Positions 10,211-18,194 of a DNA stretch of 64,000 bases are shown in pieces; position 1 is the stretch's first letter, and each line of letters opens with the position of its first letter. Below the pieces are notes generated by a model that made no database searches, was not told the DNA's origin, and saw only the letters and a list, made by a program, of their open reading frames with translations. The translations under genes were made by a program, and so were the position numbers. Origin of the DNA: Bosea sp. BIWAKO-01 (GTDB lineage: Bacteria; Pseudomonadota; Alphaproteobacteria; Rhizobiales; Beijerinckiaceae); NCBI RefSeq assembly GCF_001748145.1, contig NZ_BCQA01000001.1:1054001-1118000 (forward strand), in the 5' to 3' direction.

Positions 10211-10422
10211 CAGCGATCCTGTGATCCAGACACCGCGACGGGGCGGCAGCCGGTCAACGTTTCGCGAGCGCCTGCGGTTCCGCCTCATCATTCCGTGATC
10301 GGCATTGCCTCGCGGCGGAAAGGCGTGAAGAGTCCCCGGAGCCCCGGCATCGAGGAACGGACGCCTGGAAGGCGCGTTCCTCCATGACGAGGCCGGCGGC
10401 GTGCATGGAAGGACAGGCGACA

Positions 10423-10911
10423 ATGGTCGAGACACCGCTCCAGCAACGAATTTGGACCGCCCTCACCGATCACACGATCTGCATGGTGTCGACCATCGTC
10501 CGCGGTCGGATCAGGACCCGGCCGATGTCGGGGCATGTCGATCGTGAAGAGCACCGCATCCTGTTCGTCACGCACAGCCATACCGGTCCGGTCGAAGAGC
10601 TCGATGCCTCGCAAACCGCCTCGATCGCCTTGAGCGACGAGAACCACAATTTCTATGCGACGATCGAATGCCGTGCCGAGCGGCTTGATGACATCCAGTT
10701 GCTCAAGAGAATCTGGAGCCCCTTGGTCGGAGCCTGGTTCCCTAACGGCCCCGACGATCCGGATGTGACCTTGCTGGCCCTGACGCCAGTCTCGGCCGAG
10801 ATCTGGGACGGTCCATCGAGTGCTGTCGTGATCGCCTTCAAGCTTGCCACGGCCAAGATCCTCGGGCGGGCGCCGGATCTCGGCGTCAACACCACGATCG
10901 ATATGCGCTGA
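10423..10911 (+). CDS. Pyridoxamine 5'-phosphate oxidase-like general stress protein
   Basis: A 162-residue protein of the FMN-binding split-barrel superfamily, close to the general stress protein 26 group. It opens with a helix and ICMVSTIVRGRIRTRPM, continues through a beta barrel (ILFVTHSHTGPVEEL...ASIALSD) and contains the WSPLVGAWFPNGPDDP segment typical of this group. Members bind FMN or a related flavin; few have known substrates. ATG 10423 is preceded 9 bp earlier by AAGGA; the in-frame ATG at 10405 has no such site. It converges on the PAP2 gene. Confidence 0.83.
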   Translation: MVETPLQQRIWTALTDHTICMVSTIVRGRIRTRPMSGHVDREEHRILFVTHSHTGPVEELDASQTASIALSDENHNFYATIECRAERLDDIQLLKRIWSPLVGAWFPNGPDDPDVTLLALTPVSAEIWDGPSSAVVIAFKLATAKILGRAPDLGVNTTIDMR

Positions 10912-10920
10912 GCCGGCGGA

Positions 10921-11598
10921 TCAGCCGGCGGAAGGAGTGCCGGCACTGGCGGGCTCCGCCCTTGCCATTCCCTGTCCGGCAAGTGCGAGCGAAAGGCTCG
11001 ACCACGCGATGCCGAGGCACCAGCCGGCCAGCACGTCGCTTGGCCAATGGACGCCCAGATAGATCCGGCTCACGCCAATCAGCAGCATCAGGACCCAGGC
11101 CAGCCCGATGCTCAGCCGTGTGATATCCCGATGCCGGGATGCCAGCCCGATGAAACCGGCGATGCCGAGCAGAACAACCGCCGACAGAAAGGCATGACCG
11201 CTCGGAAAGCTCGCAGTGAAGACGATTGCACTCGGCTCGACGACGTCGGGGCGCGCGCGGCCGATCCCGATCTTCAGCAGCGTGCTGACCAGCGTTGCCA
11301 GCACGACATTGACGACGAGTGCGATGGCGAGGCGGCGATAGCCGGCAAGCCAGAGAGCGAGCGTCGCCGCGAGGGTCATGAAACCAAGCCCGACGAAACT
11401 GCCGAGCCCGCTGATGTCCCGCATCATCTCGGTCAACCATTGCGGCCCGATCGGCGTGGCCGGGTCTCCAGCTTGCCGGAACAGCAGGATCAAGCCGGGA
11501 TCGAAGGCGAAGGTCCGACCGGACATGATGAACAGCGTCAGGCCGAGAAAGGCGAAGGCGGCCGCCAGCGGGACAAGAATGCGGGGATGAAGCGGCAT
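10921..11598 (-). CDS. PAP2-family membrane phosphatase
   Basis: A 225-residue integral membrane protein with about six hydrophobic helices. The phosphatase motifs are present: K-x6-RP in KIGIGRARPD, SGH in SFPSGHAFLS and the R-x5-H-x3-D motif in SRIYLGVHWPSDVLAG. Family members dephosphorylate phosphatidate, undecaprenyl pyrophosphate or similar lipid phosphates at the membrane. ATG 11598 follows AGGA by 5 bp. It is the last gene of a leftward trio (transglutaminase-like, lipid kinase, PAP2). Having a lipid kinase and a lipid phosphatase together points to phospholipid or lipid-carrier turnover. Confidence 0.9.
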   Translation of the reverse strand: MPLHPRILVPLAAAFAFLGLTLFIMSGRTFAFDPGLILLFRQAGDPATPIGPQWLTEMMRDISGLGSFVGLGFMTLAATLALWLAGYRRLAIALVVNVVLATLVSTLLKIGIGRARPDVVEPSAIVFTASFPSGHAFLSAVVLLGIAGFIGLASRHRDITRLSIGLAWVLMLLIGVSRIYLGVHWPSDVLAGWCLGIAWSSLSLALAGQGMARAEPASAGTPSAG

Positions 11599-11639
11599 CG
11601 AAATCCTGAATGATGGCAATTGACCGGAGGAACGTGTCT

Positions 11640-12551
11640 CTAGCCGTGCGCCCGGCCCGGGGGCACCCGGCAGGCGATGATGCGCACCGCCTTTGGCAGA
11701 AGGCGATAGCGGAGCTCGCCGGCCTTGCGCTCGACCTCACCGTCGAAGGTGATGTGGCCGCGCTTCTTGTCGCGACGCGTCAGCGTGACTTCGTCACCGG
11801 TATAGGAGGTCAGGTTCTGGGACGAGCGCCAGTGCCCGGATGCGACCGACAGCGCTGCCTTGGCGCGCGAGAGAAGGCCACCCGCATTGAGGATATGGAC
11901 CTCGAAGACGCCGCCATCGAGCTTGCTGCGACGCCATTCGGGCCCATCGAAACTATTGATGGTGACAAGCACGGCATCGGCCTCGACCTGGCGGCGCTCC
12001 TGGCCGATCCGGATGTCGACGGTAATCGCCCGGGTGAACAGAATGGAGCGCGTCGCAGCGACCGCAAAGGCGACCGCGCGGCTGAAGGGGAAGCGCCTGC
12101 GCGCATATTCACGTTCGCGCGCCATCAGGCTGAAGAAGCCCATTCCCGAGATCGAGTGGAACAGCCGGTCGTTGACGCGGCCGATGTCCATCGTCACCGG
12201 CACGCCCGTGCAGAGCGCCTCGATCTGGCCCTCCAGCGTCCCGATGAGGCCGAGATCCCGCCCAAGGATATTCACCGTCCCCAGCGGGAGAACCCCTACT
12301 GGCCGTCCGGCCTGCAGCAGGACCGGAAGCACGCCGTTGATTGTGCCGTCCCCCCCCGCAATGACGGGGGTTGCCGCAGCATCGGCGATCGCCGTCGAAA
12401 GCGCATGATGCAACTCGCGCGGCGGCACGAGCCGGACCTCCGCCTTGCAATCATGGGCATGGAACGCGGCCTCGATCCTGGCCGCGAATGCCTCGGGCCC
12501 TGCGGCCAGCACGGTGCCCGCCCGCGCATTGACGATCACGATATGGCGCAT
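11640..12551 (-). CDS. Diacylglycerol kinase catalytic-domain lipid kinase
   Basis: A 303-residue cytoplasmic lipid kinase of the DAGK_cat family (YegS/DgkB-like). The nucleotide-binding motif GGDGTINGVLPVL and the substrate-region motif PLGTVNILGRDLGL are intact, followed by a C-terminal beta-sandwich domain. Such enzymes phosphorylate diacylglycerol, phosphatidylglycerol or sphingosine-type lipids; which one applies here is not determinable. It lies 41 bp upstream of the PAP2 gene and 50 bp downstream of a transglutaminase-like gene, all on the minus strand, consistent with one transcript. Confidence 0.9.
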   Translation of the reverse strand: MRHIVIVNARAGTVLAAGPEAFAARIEAAFHAHDCKAEVRLVPPRELHHALSTAIADAAATPVIAGGDGTINGVLPVLLQAGRPVGVLPLGTVNILGRDLGLIGTLEGQIEALCTGVPVTMDIGRVNDRLFHSISGMGFFSLMAREREYARRRFPFSRAVAFAVAATRSILFTRAITVDIRIGQERRQVEADAVLVTINSFDGPEWRRSKLDGGVFEVHILNAGGLLSRAKAALSVASGHWRSSQNLTSYTGDEVTLTRRDKKRGHITFDGEVERKAGELRYRLLPKAVRIIACRVPPGRAHG

Positions 12552-12601
12552 GACGCCCTGATATCATCCCATCCATGCCGGAGCCCAGGCCAATCGGCAT
12601 T

Positions 12602-13495
12602 TCACACTGCAGCGGCCCGCTCCGCGCGCCACTCAACACGGCCTTTCGTCACAATCATGGCAGTGGCCGTGTCTTCGACCTCTTCGGTCGTGACCTCGAA
12701 ATGCTGAAGCGAATGGGCTCCGAAAGAATTGAGCATCGCGACGTCGGTCGCGTCACGCCCCCGGGCGATCACGATCCGGCCGATCCGGCGAGCATTGTGA
12801 CGCGCATCGAAGGTGTACCAGCGACCACTGAGGAAGACCTCGAACCAGGCGTTGAAATCCATTGGGGCCGGATCCTTCGGCACGCCGATATCGCCGAGAT
12901 AGCCGTTGCAATAGCGGGCCGGGATATTGAGGCAGCGGCAGAGGGTCACGGCAAGGTGGGCGAAGTCGCGGCAGACGCCGATCCGTTCCTCGAAGGCCTC
13001 CGCCGCAGTGCGCGTGTTGCGCGCATAGGCATAGCCGAAGGTCAGGTGATTATGGACGAAATCGACGACGGCCTGGACACGCTGCCAGCCCGGAGGGACC
13101 TGGCCGAAGAGCTGCCAGGCGCGATCCCCAAGCTTGTCGGTTTCGCAGTACCGGCTGCCGAGCAGATAGATCAGCACCTCGTCGGGCAGTTCGGACGGTT
13201 GCGCCTGCCGCGCCGCCGGATTGAAAGGGTCGGGCTCGCCGGAATCATGGAGGAGCCCTGCCGAACTCAGCCGGACCCCGCCCACCGGGGCGACAAGCCG
13301 GCGGCAGATATTGCCGAACGGGTCGCGATATCGCTCGACCGGAACATGGCGACGGGGATCGACCAGGGAGACCGCGGTCATATCGTCTTGGCGGATGACA
13401 TCGTGCTGACGGGAAGGATGCACATCGAGCATCGTCAACAGCGGCAATTCCTGCTGAGAGACGAGTTCGATGCGATAGCCGTAACGGATCTGCAT
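12602..13495 (-). CDS. Transglutaminase-like protein (second copy)
   Basis: A 297-residue transglutaminase-like protein. An N-terminal beta-rich region is followed by the catalytic core: Cys in IGVCRDFAHLAVTLCR, His/Asn region in PMDFNAWFEVFLSGRWYTFDARH, which supplies the acidic partner. The usual His of the triad is not as clear as in the copy at 4066: the segment reads DFNAWFEVF where HAW is typical, so activity is uncertain. ATG 13495 follows AGGAG by 6 bp and begins MQIRYGYRIEL. It heads the leftward lipid kinase/PAP2 operon. It is distinct in sequence from the transglutaminase at 4 kb and not linked here to ATP-grasp or alpha-E genes. Confidence 0.83.
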   Translation of the reverse strand: MQIRYGYRIELVSQQELPLLTMLDVHPSRQHDVIRQDDMTAVSLVDPRRHVPVERYRDPFGNICRRLVAPVGGVRLSSAGLLHDSGEPDPFNPAARQAQPSELPDEVLIYLLGSRYCETDKLGDRAWQLFGQVPPGWQRVQAVVDFVHNHLTFGYAYARNTRTAAEAFEERIGVCRDFAHLAVTLCRCLNIPARYCNGYLGDIGVPKDPAPMDFNAWFEVFLSGRWYTFDARHNARRIGRIVIARGRDATDVAMLNSFGAHSLQHFEVTTEEVEDTATAMIVTKGRVEWRAERAAAV

Positions 13496-13643
13496 GAGGG
13501 GCTCCTGGCAGGAATTGGACCGCCTCAACGAGCCGACGGGCAGTCCCGCACGTGCCGGCGATGACGGAAAGGCGCTGTCAGGATGACGCGCAATGCGCGG
13601 ATTGGTTCCCGAAAAAGGGAAGGAGTCGGGCCTCCAAACGGAA

Positions 13644-13667
13644 GATGCGGGCCTTTCGGCCCGCATC
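13644..13667. terminator. Hairpin downstream of PRC-barrel gene
   Basis: A perfect 10-bp stem GATGCGGGCC / GGCCCGCATC with a TTTC loop lies in the 230-bp interval 13496-13728, after the PRC-barrel stop on the minus strand. The following T-run is poor, so termination is probable rather than certain. Nothing else is evident in that interval. Confidence 0.5.
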
Positions 13668-13728
13668 CCGCCGTCACGACGGTTCGGCTGGGGGGATAGC
13701 AACCGCCGCGACCTGCAGCCGGCGGCGC

Positions 13729-14100
13729 CTACATCATCCAGTAGGGCATCGTGCCGTAGTAATCATGCACGCGCTTGCCGTAATTCCTGTCGTCCCAGTC
13801 GGGCTCGCCTTCGCTGTCATACATCGGCGCCGCCTCGAGCTTCTCCTTGGTAAGAGGCACGACATAGCCGCCGCGATTGGTGTCGTAGTCGAGCACACTC
13901 CAGGGAATGGGATGGTATTTCTCACCCAAGCCGAGAAAGCCGCCGAAGGACATGATGGCGTAGGCGACCTTGCCGGTCTGCTTGTCGAGCATCACGTCAT
14001 AGATCTCGCCGAGATGATCGCCCGCCGCATTATAGACGCTGGTCCCGGCGACACGTGCTCCGGCGATGAGCGGATTTCCCGTGGTAGCTGTTGCGGTCAT
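13729..14100 (-). CDS. PRC-barrel domain protein
   Basis: A 123-residue soluble protein with one PRC-barrel domain, recognisable from VAGTSVYNAAGDHLGEIYDVMLD near the N-terminus and VAYAIMSFGGFLGLGEKYHPIPW in the middle. PRC-barrel proteins of this size are common in Rhizobiales and are often stress-induced, but their molecular role is unclear. ATG 14100 has GGAGG 5 bp upstream; an in-frame ATG at 14112 would lie upstream of that site. It is divergent from the small lipoprotein gene across a 312-bp gap. Confidence 0.85.
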   Translation of the reverse strand: MTATATTGNPLIAGARVAGTSVYNAAGDHLGEIYDVMLDKQTGKVAYAIMSFGGFLGLGEKYHPIPWSVLDYDTNRGGYVVPLTKEKLEAAPMYDSEGEPDWDDRNYGKRVHDYYGTMPYWMM

Positions 14101-14412
14101 TGGAGCCTCCATTGAACGGCTACGCGGTGGCTCGCACCGCAGTCTGCCAGATCAACGCCGGGGAATTCGGAAGGTTCCGGGCAAAAGCCGAACCACTCCA
14201 CTCCCTGTGGAAGACAACCCTGGGTATCTCCGCTCCACGTGGCGAAGCCATAAATGGAACATTAATCCTTTGTCATGGTTGCTATGTCGCGCGATGTGAT
14301 TGCGTCGCCCGTTACGGATCGCGTGTCGATCCTTCCGGGCGCGTTTCCATATCGAACGGAGCGGTTCGGACTGTGCATTAGGCCTGTCGATTGCATCCTG
14401 GGAGTCAAGACA
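14101..14412. other. 312-bp divergent promoter region
   Basis: This interval separates the PRC-barrel gene (minus) from the lipoprotein gene (plus). It is visibly more A+T-rich around 14245-14310 than its flanks, as expected for promoters. I see no convincing coding frame, inverted repeat or riboswitch. Confidence 0.4.
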
Positions 14413-14676
14413 ATGAAGAAGCTTCTCATCCTCGTCGCGGTCGCGGCCTCGCTCGGCGCCTGCACGCAGCGCGAGCAGAACACCGGAACGGGCGCCCTGA
14501 TCGGCGCTGGCACGGGTGCACTGATTGGTGGCCTGGCCACCGGCCGCGCTGGTGGCGCGCTCGCGGGCGCAGCAATCGGCGGCGCTGGCGGCGCCATCAT
14601 CGGCTCGGCCACGACGCCTGACCGTGTCTGCTACGGTCGCGACGAATGGGGTCGCCGCGTTCGCTATGCCTGCTGA
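14413..14676 (+). CDS. Small glycine-zipper outer-membrane lipoprotein
   Basis: An 87-residue lipoprotein. The signal peptide MKKLLILVAVAASLGAC ends in a lipobox (LGAC), placing the lipidated Cys at residue 17. The mature part is a glycine-zipper (GALIGAGTGALIGG...AIGGAGGAIIG) followed by a short C-terminal piece containing CYGRDEWGRRVRYAC. Glycine zippers insert into or span membranes; the family is widespread but functionally undefined, perhaps structural in the envelope. GGGAG lies 8 bp before the ATG. A strong terminator follows, so it is monocistronic. Confidence 0.85.
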   Translation: MKKLLILVAVAASLGACTQREQNTGTGALIGAGTGALIGGLATGRAGGALAGAAIGGAGGAIIGSATTPDRVCYGRDEWGRRVRYAC

Positions 14677-14699
14677 ACCGATCAGCAGCTGAAATTGGG

Positions 14700-14725
14700 A
14701 AAGGCCCGCATTCGCGGGCCTTTTT
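14700..14725 (+). terminator. Rho-independent terminator of the lipoprotein gene
   Basis: A stem GGCCCGC / GCGGGCC with an ATTC loop, flanked by AAA and followed by five T residues on the + strand. It ends 10 bp before the hutC stop and may also stop leftward transcription. Confidence 0.85.
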
Positions 14726-14735
14726 CATGCGCGGC

Positions 14736-15485
14736 TCAAACCGCGCCGTAAGGGCCAAAGCGACCAATGAAGCGGTGGCGCCCGCCAGGATAGAGCAGAC
14801 GAACGGCCGTCACCGGCTGGTTCTGATTCCAAGTGCGGCGCTCGACGAGCAGGCACGGCTCGCCCTGCTCGATCTCCAGCAACCCCGACTCCCGCTCGCC
14901 CGCCGCCACCGCGCTGATCGCGTGTTCGGCCTGCGACCAGAGACTGTGCTGCAGCAACCAGTCGCCGGGAGGCGTCGTCTCGAATCGTTCGGCCGCGGCT
15001 GCGGGCACGGTCGCGAGATGAATCACCCGCTCTTCCAGCACATGCGGCTGCCCGCCACTGCGATGCAGGGTCACGAGATGGGCCACCTGTTCCGAGCGCT
15101 TCAGTTCGAAGCGCGCAGCGACTTCAGGCGAAGGCCGTGCGTCCCGCCGCGACAGAATCTGGAAGGAATAGTCCTGCCCGAGCTGCCTTACCTCGTCGGG
15201 TATCGACAGGATGTCGAGCATGGCATGGCTTGCCGGCGGGTTCGCCACGATGGTGCCGGACCGCCGGCGACGCGTGATCAACCCTTCGCGCGCCAGCTGT
15301 ACCAACGCGCGATGCACGGTCATGCGCGAAGCGCCGAGCCGCTCCATCAAGGCGTGCTCCGGCGGCACCGCCGTTCCCGGAGGCCAGGCCCCATTCAGCA
15401 CGAGATCCCGGATGGCACGGCGGATCTGGTCATAGACCGGGCCCGTGCCATCCAGCTTTACAGCCTCGATCCCGTTATCCGACAT
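14736..15485 (-). CDS. hutC: Histidine utilization repressor (GntR/HutC family)
   Basis: A 249-residue GntR regulator with an N-terminal winged helix (VPPEHALMERLGASRMTVHRALVQLAREGLI around residues 38-70) and a C-terminal UTRA effector domain. HutC proteins bind urocanate and repress hut genes. The assignment rests on family resemblance and on its place 17 bp downstream of hutF in the leftward arm of the hut regulon. It is transcribed from the hutF-hutI divergent promoter, where two identical-core palindromes lie, so it probably represses itself as well. Confidence 0.92.
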   Translation of the reverse strand: MSDNGIEAVKLDGTGPVYDQIRRAIRDLVLNGAWPPGTAVPPEHALMERLGASRMTVHRALVQLAREGLITRRRRSGTIVANPPASHAMLDILSIPDEVRQLGQDYSFQILSRRDARPSPEVAARFELKRSEQVAHLVTLHRSGGQPHVLEERVIHLATVPAAAAERFETTPPGDWLLQHSLWSQAEHAISAVAAGERESGLLEIEQGEPCLLVERRTWNQNQPVTAVRLLYPGGRHRFIGRFGPYGAV

Positions 15486-15502
15486 GACGATCCTTCAAGG
15501 AC

Positions 15503-16870
15503 TCAGGCAAGCAGCCGACGCATCGTCGCGGCGAATCGGCTCGCGACAGCGGCGCGTGCGACATGGCGACCTTCGCTGACAACCTGCCGGCCGCCAACCA
15601 GGACATCGCGCAACGGGAGGGCGTTGGCTGCGAAAATCGCGCTGTCGAGCGCCGCCTCGCCGCGCTTCCCGACCAGGGCGGGATGATCGAGATCGAGCGA
15701 GACGAGATCGGCGCGCTGTCCCACCGCAAGGCTTCCAATGGCACGGCCGCAGGCTTGCGCGCCGCCGGCACAGGCCTTTGCCCAGAGTGCATGTCCGGTG
15801 GACGCCTGAGCATCTGCCAGCAAGGCGCGCCCGCGATCGCGCAGGCGCTGGGAGTATTCGAGTTGGCGCAGCTCGGCGCCGGCATCGATCTGGATGTTGG
15901 AATCGCTGCCAACCCCGAAGGCCCCGCCAGCGGCCGCGTAGCGCACGCCCTCGAAGATACCGTCGCCCAGGCTCGACTCGGTGATCGGGCACAGTCCCGC
16001 GACAGCGCCGCTGCGCGCGATGGCGTCGCGCTCCGCATCGGTCAGATGGGTTGCGTGGATCAGGCACCAGCGCCGGTCCAGCGCGACGTTGTCCGTCAGG
16101 AATTCGACCGGGCGACGGCCGGTGATCGTCAGGCTGTCCTCGATCTCGCGCATCTGTTCGGCGACATGGATGTGGATCGGTCCATCAGGCCTCAGGCCAA
16201 GCAGCCACTCCAGATCCTCAGGCGAGACAGCGCGCAGCGAATGCGGCGCGACGCCGAGCCGCGAATCCGGCAGAGCGCTGATCGCCACGGCGCTCGCCTC
16301 CATGAGCCGTGCAAAACTGTCGCGACCATTGATGAAACGGCGCTGGCCATGGCTCGGCGCCGCGCCGCCGAAATTACCGAAACGATAGAACACCGGCAGC
16401 AGGGTCAGGCCGATGCCGGTTTCCTCGGTTGCGGCCGCAACCGCCTGCGCCATCGCCGCGATATCGGCATGCGCTTGGCCGTCCTTGTCATGGTGCAGAT
16501 AGTGGAACTCGGCGAGCGCGGTGAAGCCGCCCTCCAGCATTTCGACCATCGCCTGCGCCGCGATTGCCTGGACGTCGTCGGGGTCAAGCCGATCGAGAAA
16601 TCGGTACATCACCTCGCGCCAGGTCCAGAACGAATCCGCCGTGGCGCCGCGCCGCTCAGACAGGCCCGCCATGCCGCGCTGGAACAGATGGCTATGGAGG
16701 TTCGGCATGCCCGGGAGCGTCAGCCCGGCCAGGCGCAGGGCACCGGCCGGTGCAGCTTTACCCACGCTCACGGAGGCGATTGCCCCCTCCGCGATCGTGA
16801 GCGTCACGTTGTCGGCGAAGCCCTCCGGTAGGAGTGCCTGGGCGAGATGCAGGGTCGGGGTTGGTGTCAC
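15503..16870 (-). CDS. hutF: Formimidoylglutamate deiminase
   Basis: A 455-residue amidohydrolase-superfamily enzyme that deiminates N-formimidoyl-L-glutamate to N-formyl-L-glutamate and ammonia. Metal-site features are visible: the beta-1 HxH variant in NLHSHLFQRG, a His in IHIHVAEQ, HATHLTDAER and the Asp in VGSDSN. The GTG start at 16870 has GAGGAG 6 bp upstream. With HutG (below) it gives the five-step, ammonia-releasing version of histidine breakdown instead of direct formiminoglutamase. It is the first gene of the leftward hut arm and shares a divergent promoter with hutI. Confidence 0.94.
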   Translation of the reverse strand: MTPTPTLHLAQALLPEGFADNVTLTIAEGAIASVSVGKAAPAGALRLAGLTLPGMPNLHSHLFQRGMAGLSERRGATADSFWTWREVMYRFLDRLDPDDVQAIAAQAMVEMLEGGFTALAEFHYLHHDKDGQAHADIAAMAQAVAAATEETGIGLTLLPVFYRFGNFGGAAPSHGQRRFINGRDSFARLMEASAVAISALPDSRLGVAPHSLRAVSPEDLEWLLGLRPDGPIHIHVAEQMREIEDSLTITGRRPVEFLTDNVALDRRWCLIHATHLTDAERDAIARSGAVAGLCPITESSLGDGIFEGVRYAAAGGAFGVGSDSNIQIDAGAELRQLEYSQRLRDRGRALLADAQASTGHALWAKACAGGAQACGRAIGSLAVGQRADLVSLDLDHPALVGKRGEAALDSAIFAANALPLRDVLVGGRQVVSEGRHVARAAVASRFAATMRRLLA

Positions 16871-16886
16871 GCTGGCTCCTCACTCG

Positions 16887-16902
16887 ATTTGCATATGCAA
16901 AT
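16887..16902. promoter_or_regulatory. hut operator palindrome 1 (probable HutC site)
   Basis: A perfect 16-bp palindrome, ATTTGCATATGCAAAT, lies just upstream of the hutF start. With the second copy it forms a pair in the only divergent hut promoter region. GntR/HutC-type repressors bind such symmetric sites; the assignment is from context. Confidence 0.75.
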
Positions 16903-16912
16903 GACACTTGCT

Positions 16913-16928
16913 AATTGCATATGCAATT
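16913..16928. promoter_or_regulatory. hut operator palindrome 2 (probable HutC site)
   Basis: A perfect 16-bp palindrome, AATTGCATATGCAATT, shares the TTGCATATGCAA core with palindrome 1. Centre-to-centre distance is 26 bp, about two and a half helical turns. It lies 42 bp before the hutI start. Confidence 0.75.
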
Positions 16929-16970
16929 GTCTAGCATAGTCAGATCGCAAACGAAGTCGAGAGGATGCGG

Positions 16971-18194
16971 ATGGCCGCGGAACCTTCCCACTGCGACAGG
17001 ATCTGGGTGAATGCCCGCCTCGCAACCATGGCGCCCGACGCCGGCCAGCCCTATGGCGCAGTCGAGGACGGGGTCGTTGCGGCCCGCGACGGCCGCATCA
17101 TCTTTGCCGGCCCGCGCAGCGAGGCACCAACCCTGAATGCGCGTGAAACGCTCGACTGCGGCGGACGTTGGATCACGCCGGGCCTGATCGATTGCCATAC
17201 CCATCTCGTCTATGGCGGAGACCGGGCACATGAGTTCGAGCTCAGGCTGCAGGGCGCGAGCTATGAGGAAATCGCACGCGCCGGCGGCGGCATCCTCTCC
17301 ACCGTCAAGGCGACGCGCGCTGCCAGCGAGGCCGAGCTCTTCGCCAGCGCCGACCGGCGCCTGGGCGCCTTGATCGCTGAAGGCATCACGACCGTCGAAA
17401 TCAAGTCGGGCTACGGGCTCGAACAGCAGACCGAGCTGAAGCAGCTTGCGGTCGCACGGCAGCTTGGTCGCGAACGGCCTGTCACCGTCCGCACCACCTT
17501 CCTTGCCGCCCATGCCGTTCCGCCGGAGTTCACTGGCCGCTCCGGCGACTATGTCGACCAGATCACCGGGCCAATGCTCGATGCGGTGGCCGCGCAGGAT
17601 CTTGCCGATGCCGTCGACGTGTTCTGCGAGGGCATTGCCTTCTCACCGAGCGAGACGGCGCGGGTCTTTGCCGCAGCCAGGGCCAAGGGGCTGCCGGTCA
17701 AGATCCATGCCGAACAGCTCTCCAACCTGGGCGGCGCCGCGCTCGCGGCCGGGCATGGCGCATTGTCGGCCGACCATCTCGAATATCTCGACGAAGCGGG
17801 CGTGATCGCCATGGCCCGGTCTGGGACGGTCGCCGTCATCCTGCCGGGCGCCTTCTACTTCCTGCGCGAGACGCAGAAGCCGCCGATCGAGCTGCTGCGC
17901 AAGCATGGCGTTGCGATCGCGCTCGCGACGGATGCCAATCCCGGCTCCTCGCCGCTGACCTCGCCGCTGCTGGTCCTCAACATGGCCTGCACGCTCTTCC
18001 GGCTGACACCCGAAGAGGCGCTGGCCGGGCTGACGCGCCATGCCGCCAAGGCGCTCGGCCTGCAGGACAAGATCGGCACGCTCGAGGCCGGCAAGCGCTG
18101 CGATCTCGCCATCTGGGAGATCGAGCGCCCTGCTGAACTCGCCTACCGCATCGGTTTCAACCCGCTTCACTCCCGCATCTGGAACGGCCAATGA
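16971..18194 (+). CDS. hutI: Imidazolonepropionase
   Basis: A 407-residue metal-dependent amidohydrolase that opens the ring of 4-imidazolone-5-propionate to give N-formimidoylglutamate, the third step of histidine degradation. The HxH metal motif is in [10 protein letters not shown], further ligands in [11 protein letters not shown] and the late Asp in [10 protein letters not shown]. Two in-frame ATGs exist, at 16965 and 16971; the second has GAGAGG at the proper 6-bp distance, so I prefer it. It is the first gene of the rightward hut operon and overlaps hutH by 4 bp (ATGA). Confidence 0.95.
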   Translation: MAAEPSHCDRIWVNARLATMAPDAGQPYGAVEDGVVAARDGRIIFAGPRSEAPTLNARETLDCGGRWITPGLIDCHTHLVYGGDRAHEFELRLQGASYEEIARAGGGILSTVKATRAASEAELFASADRRLGALIAEGITTVEIKSGYGLEQQTELKQLAVARQLGRERPVTVRTTFLAAHAVPPEFTGRSGDYVDQITGPMLDAVAAQDLADAVDVFCEGIAFSPSETARVFAAARAKGLPVKIHAEQLSNLGGAALAAGHGALSADHLEYLDEAGVIAMARSGTVAVILPGAFYFLRETQKPPIELLRKHGVAIALATDANPGSSPLTSPLLVLNMACTLFRLTPEEALAGLTRHAAKALGLQDKIGTLEAGKRCDLAIWEIERPAELAYRIGFNPLHSRIWNGQ

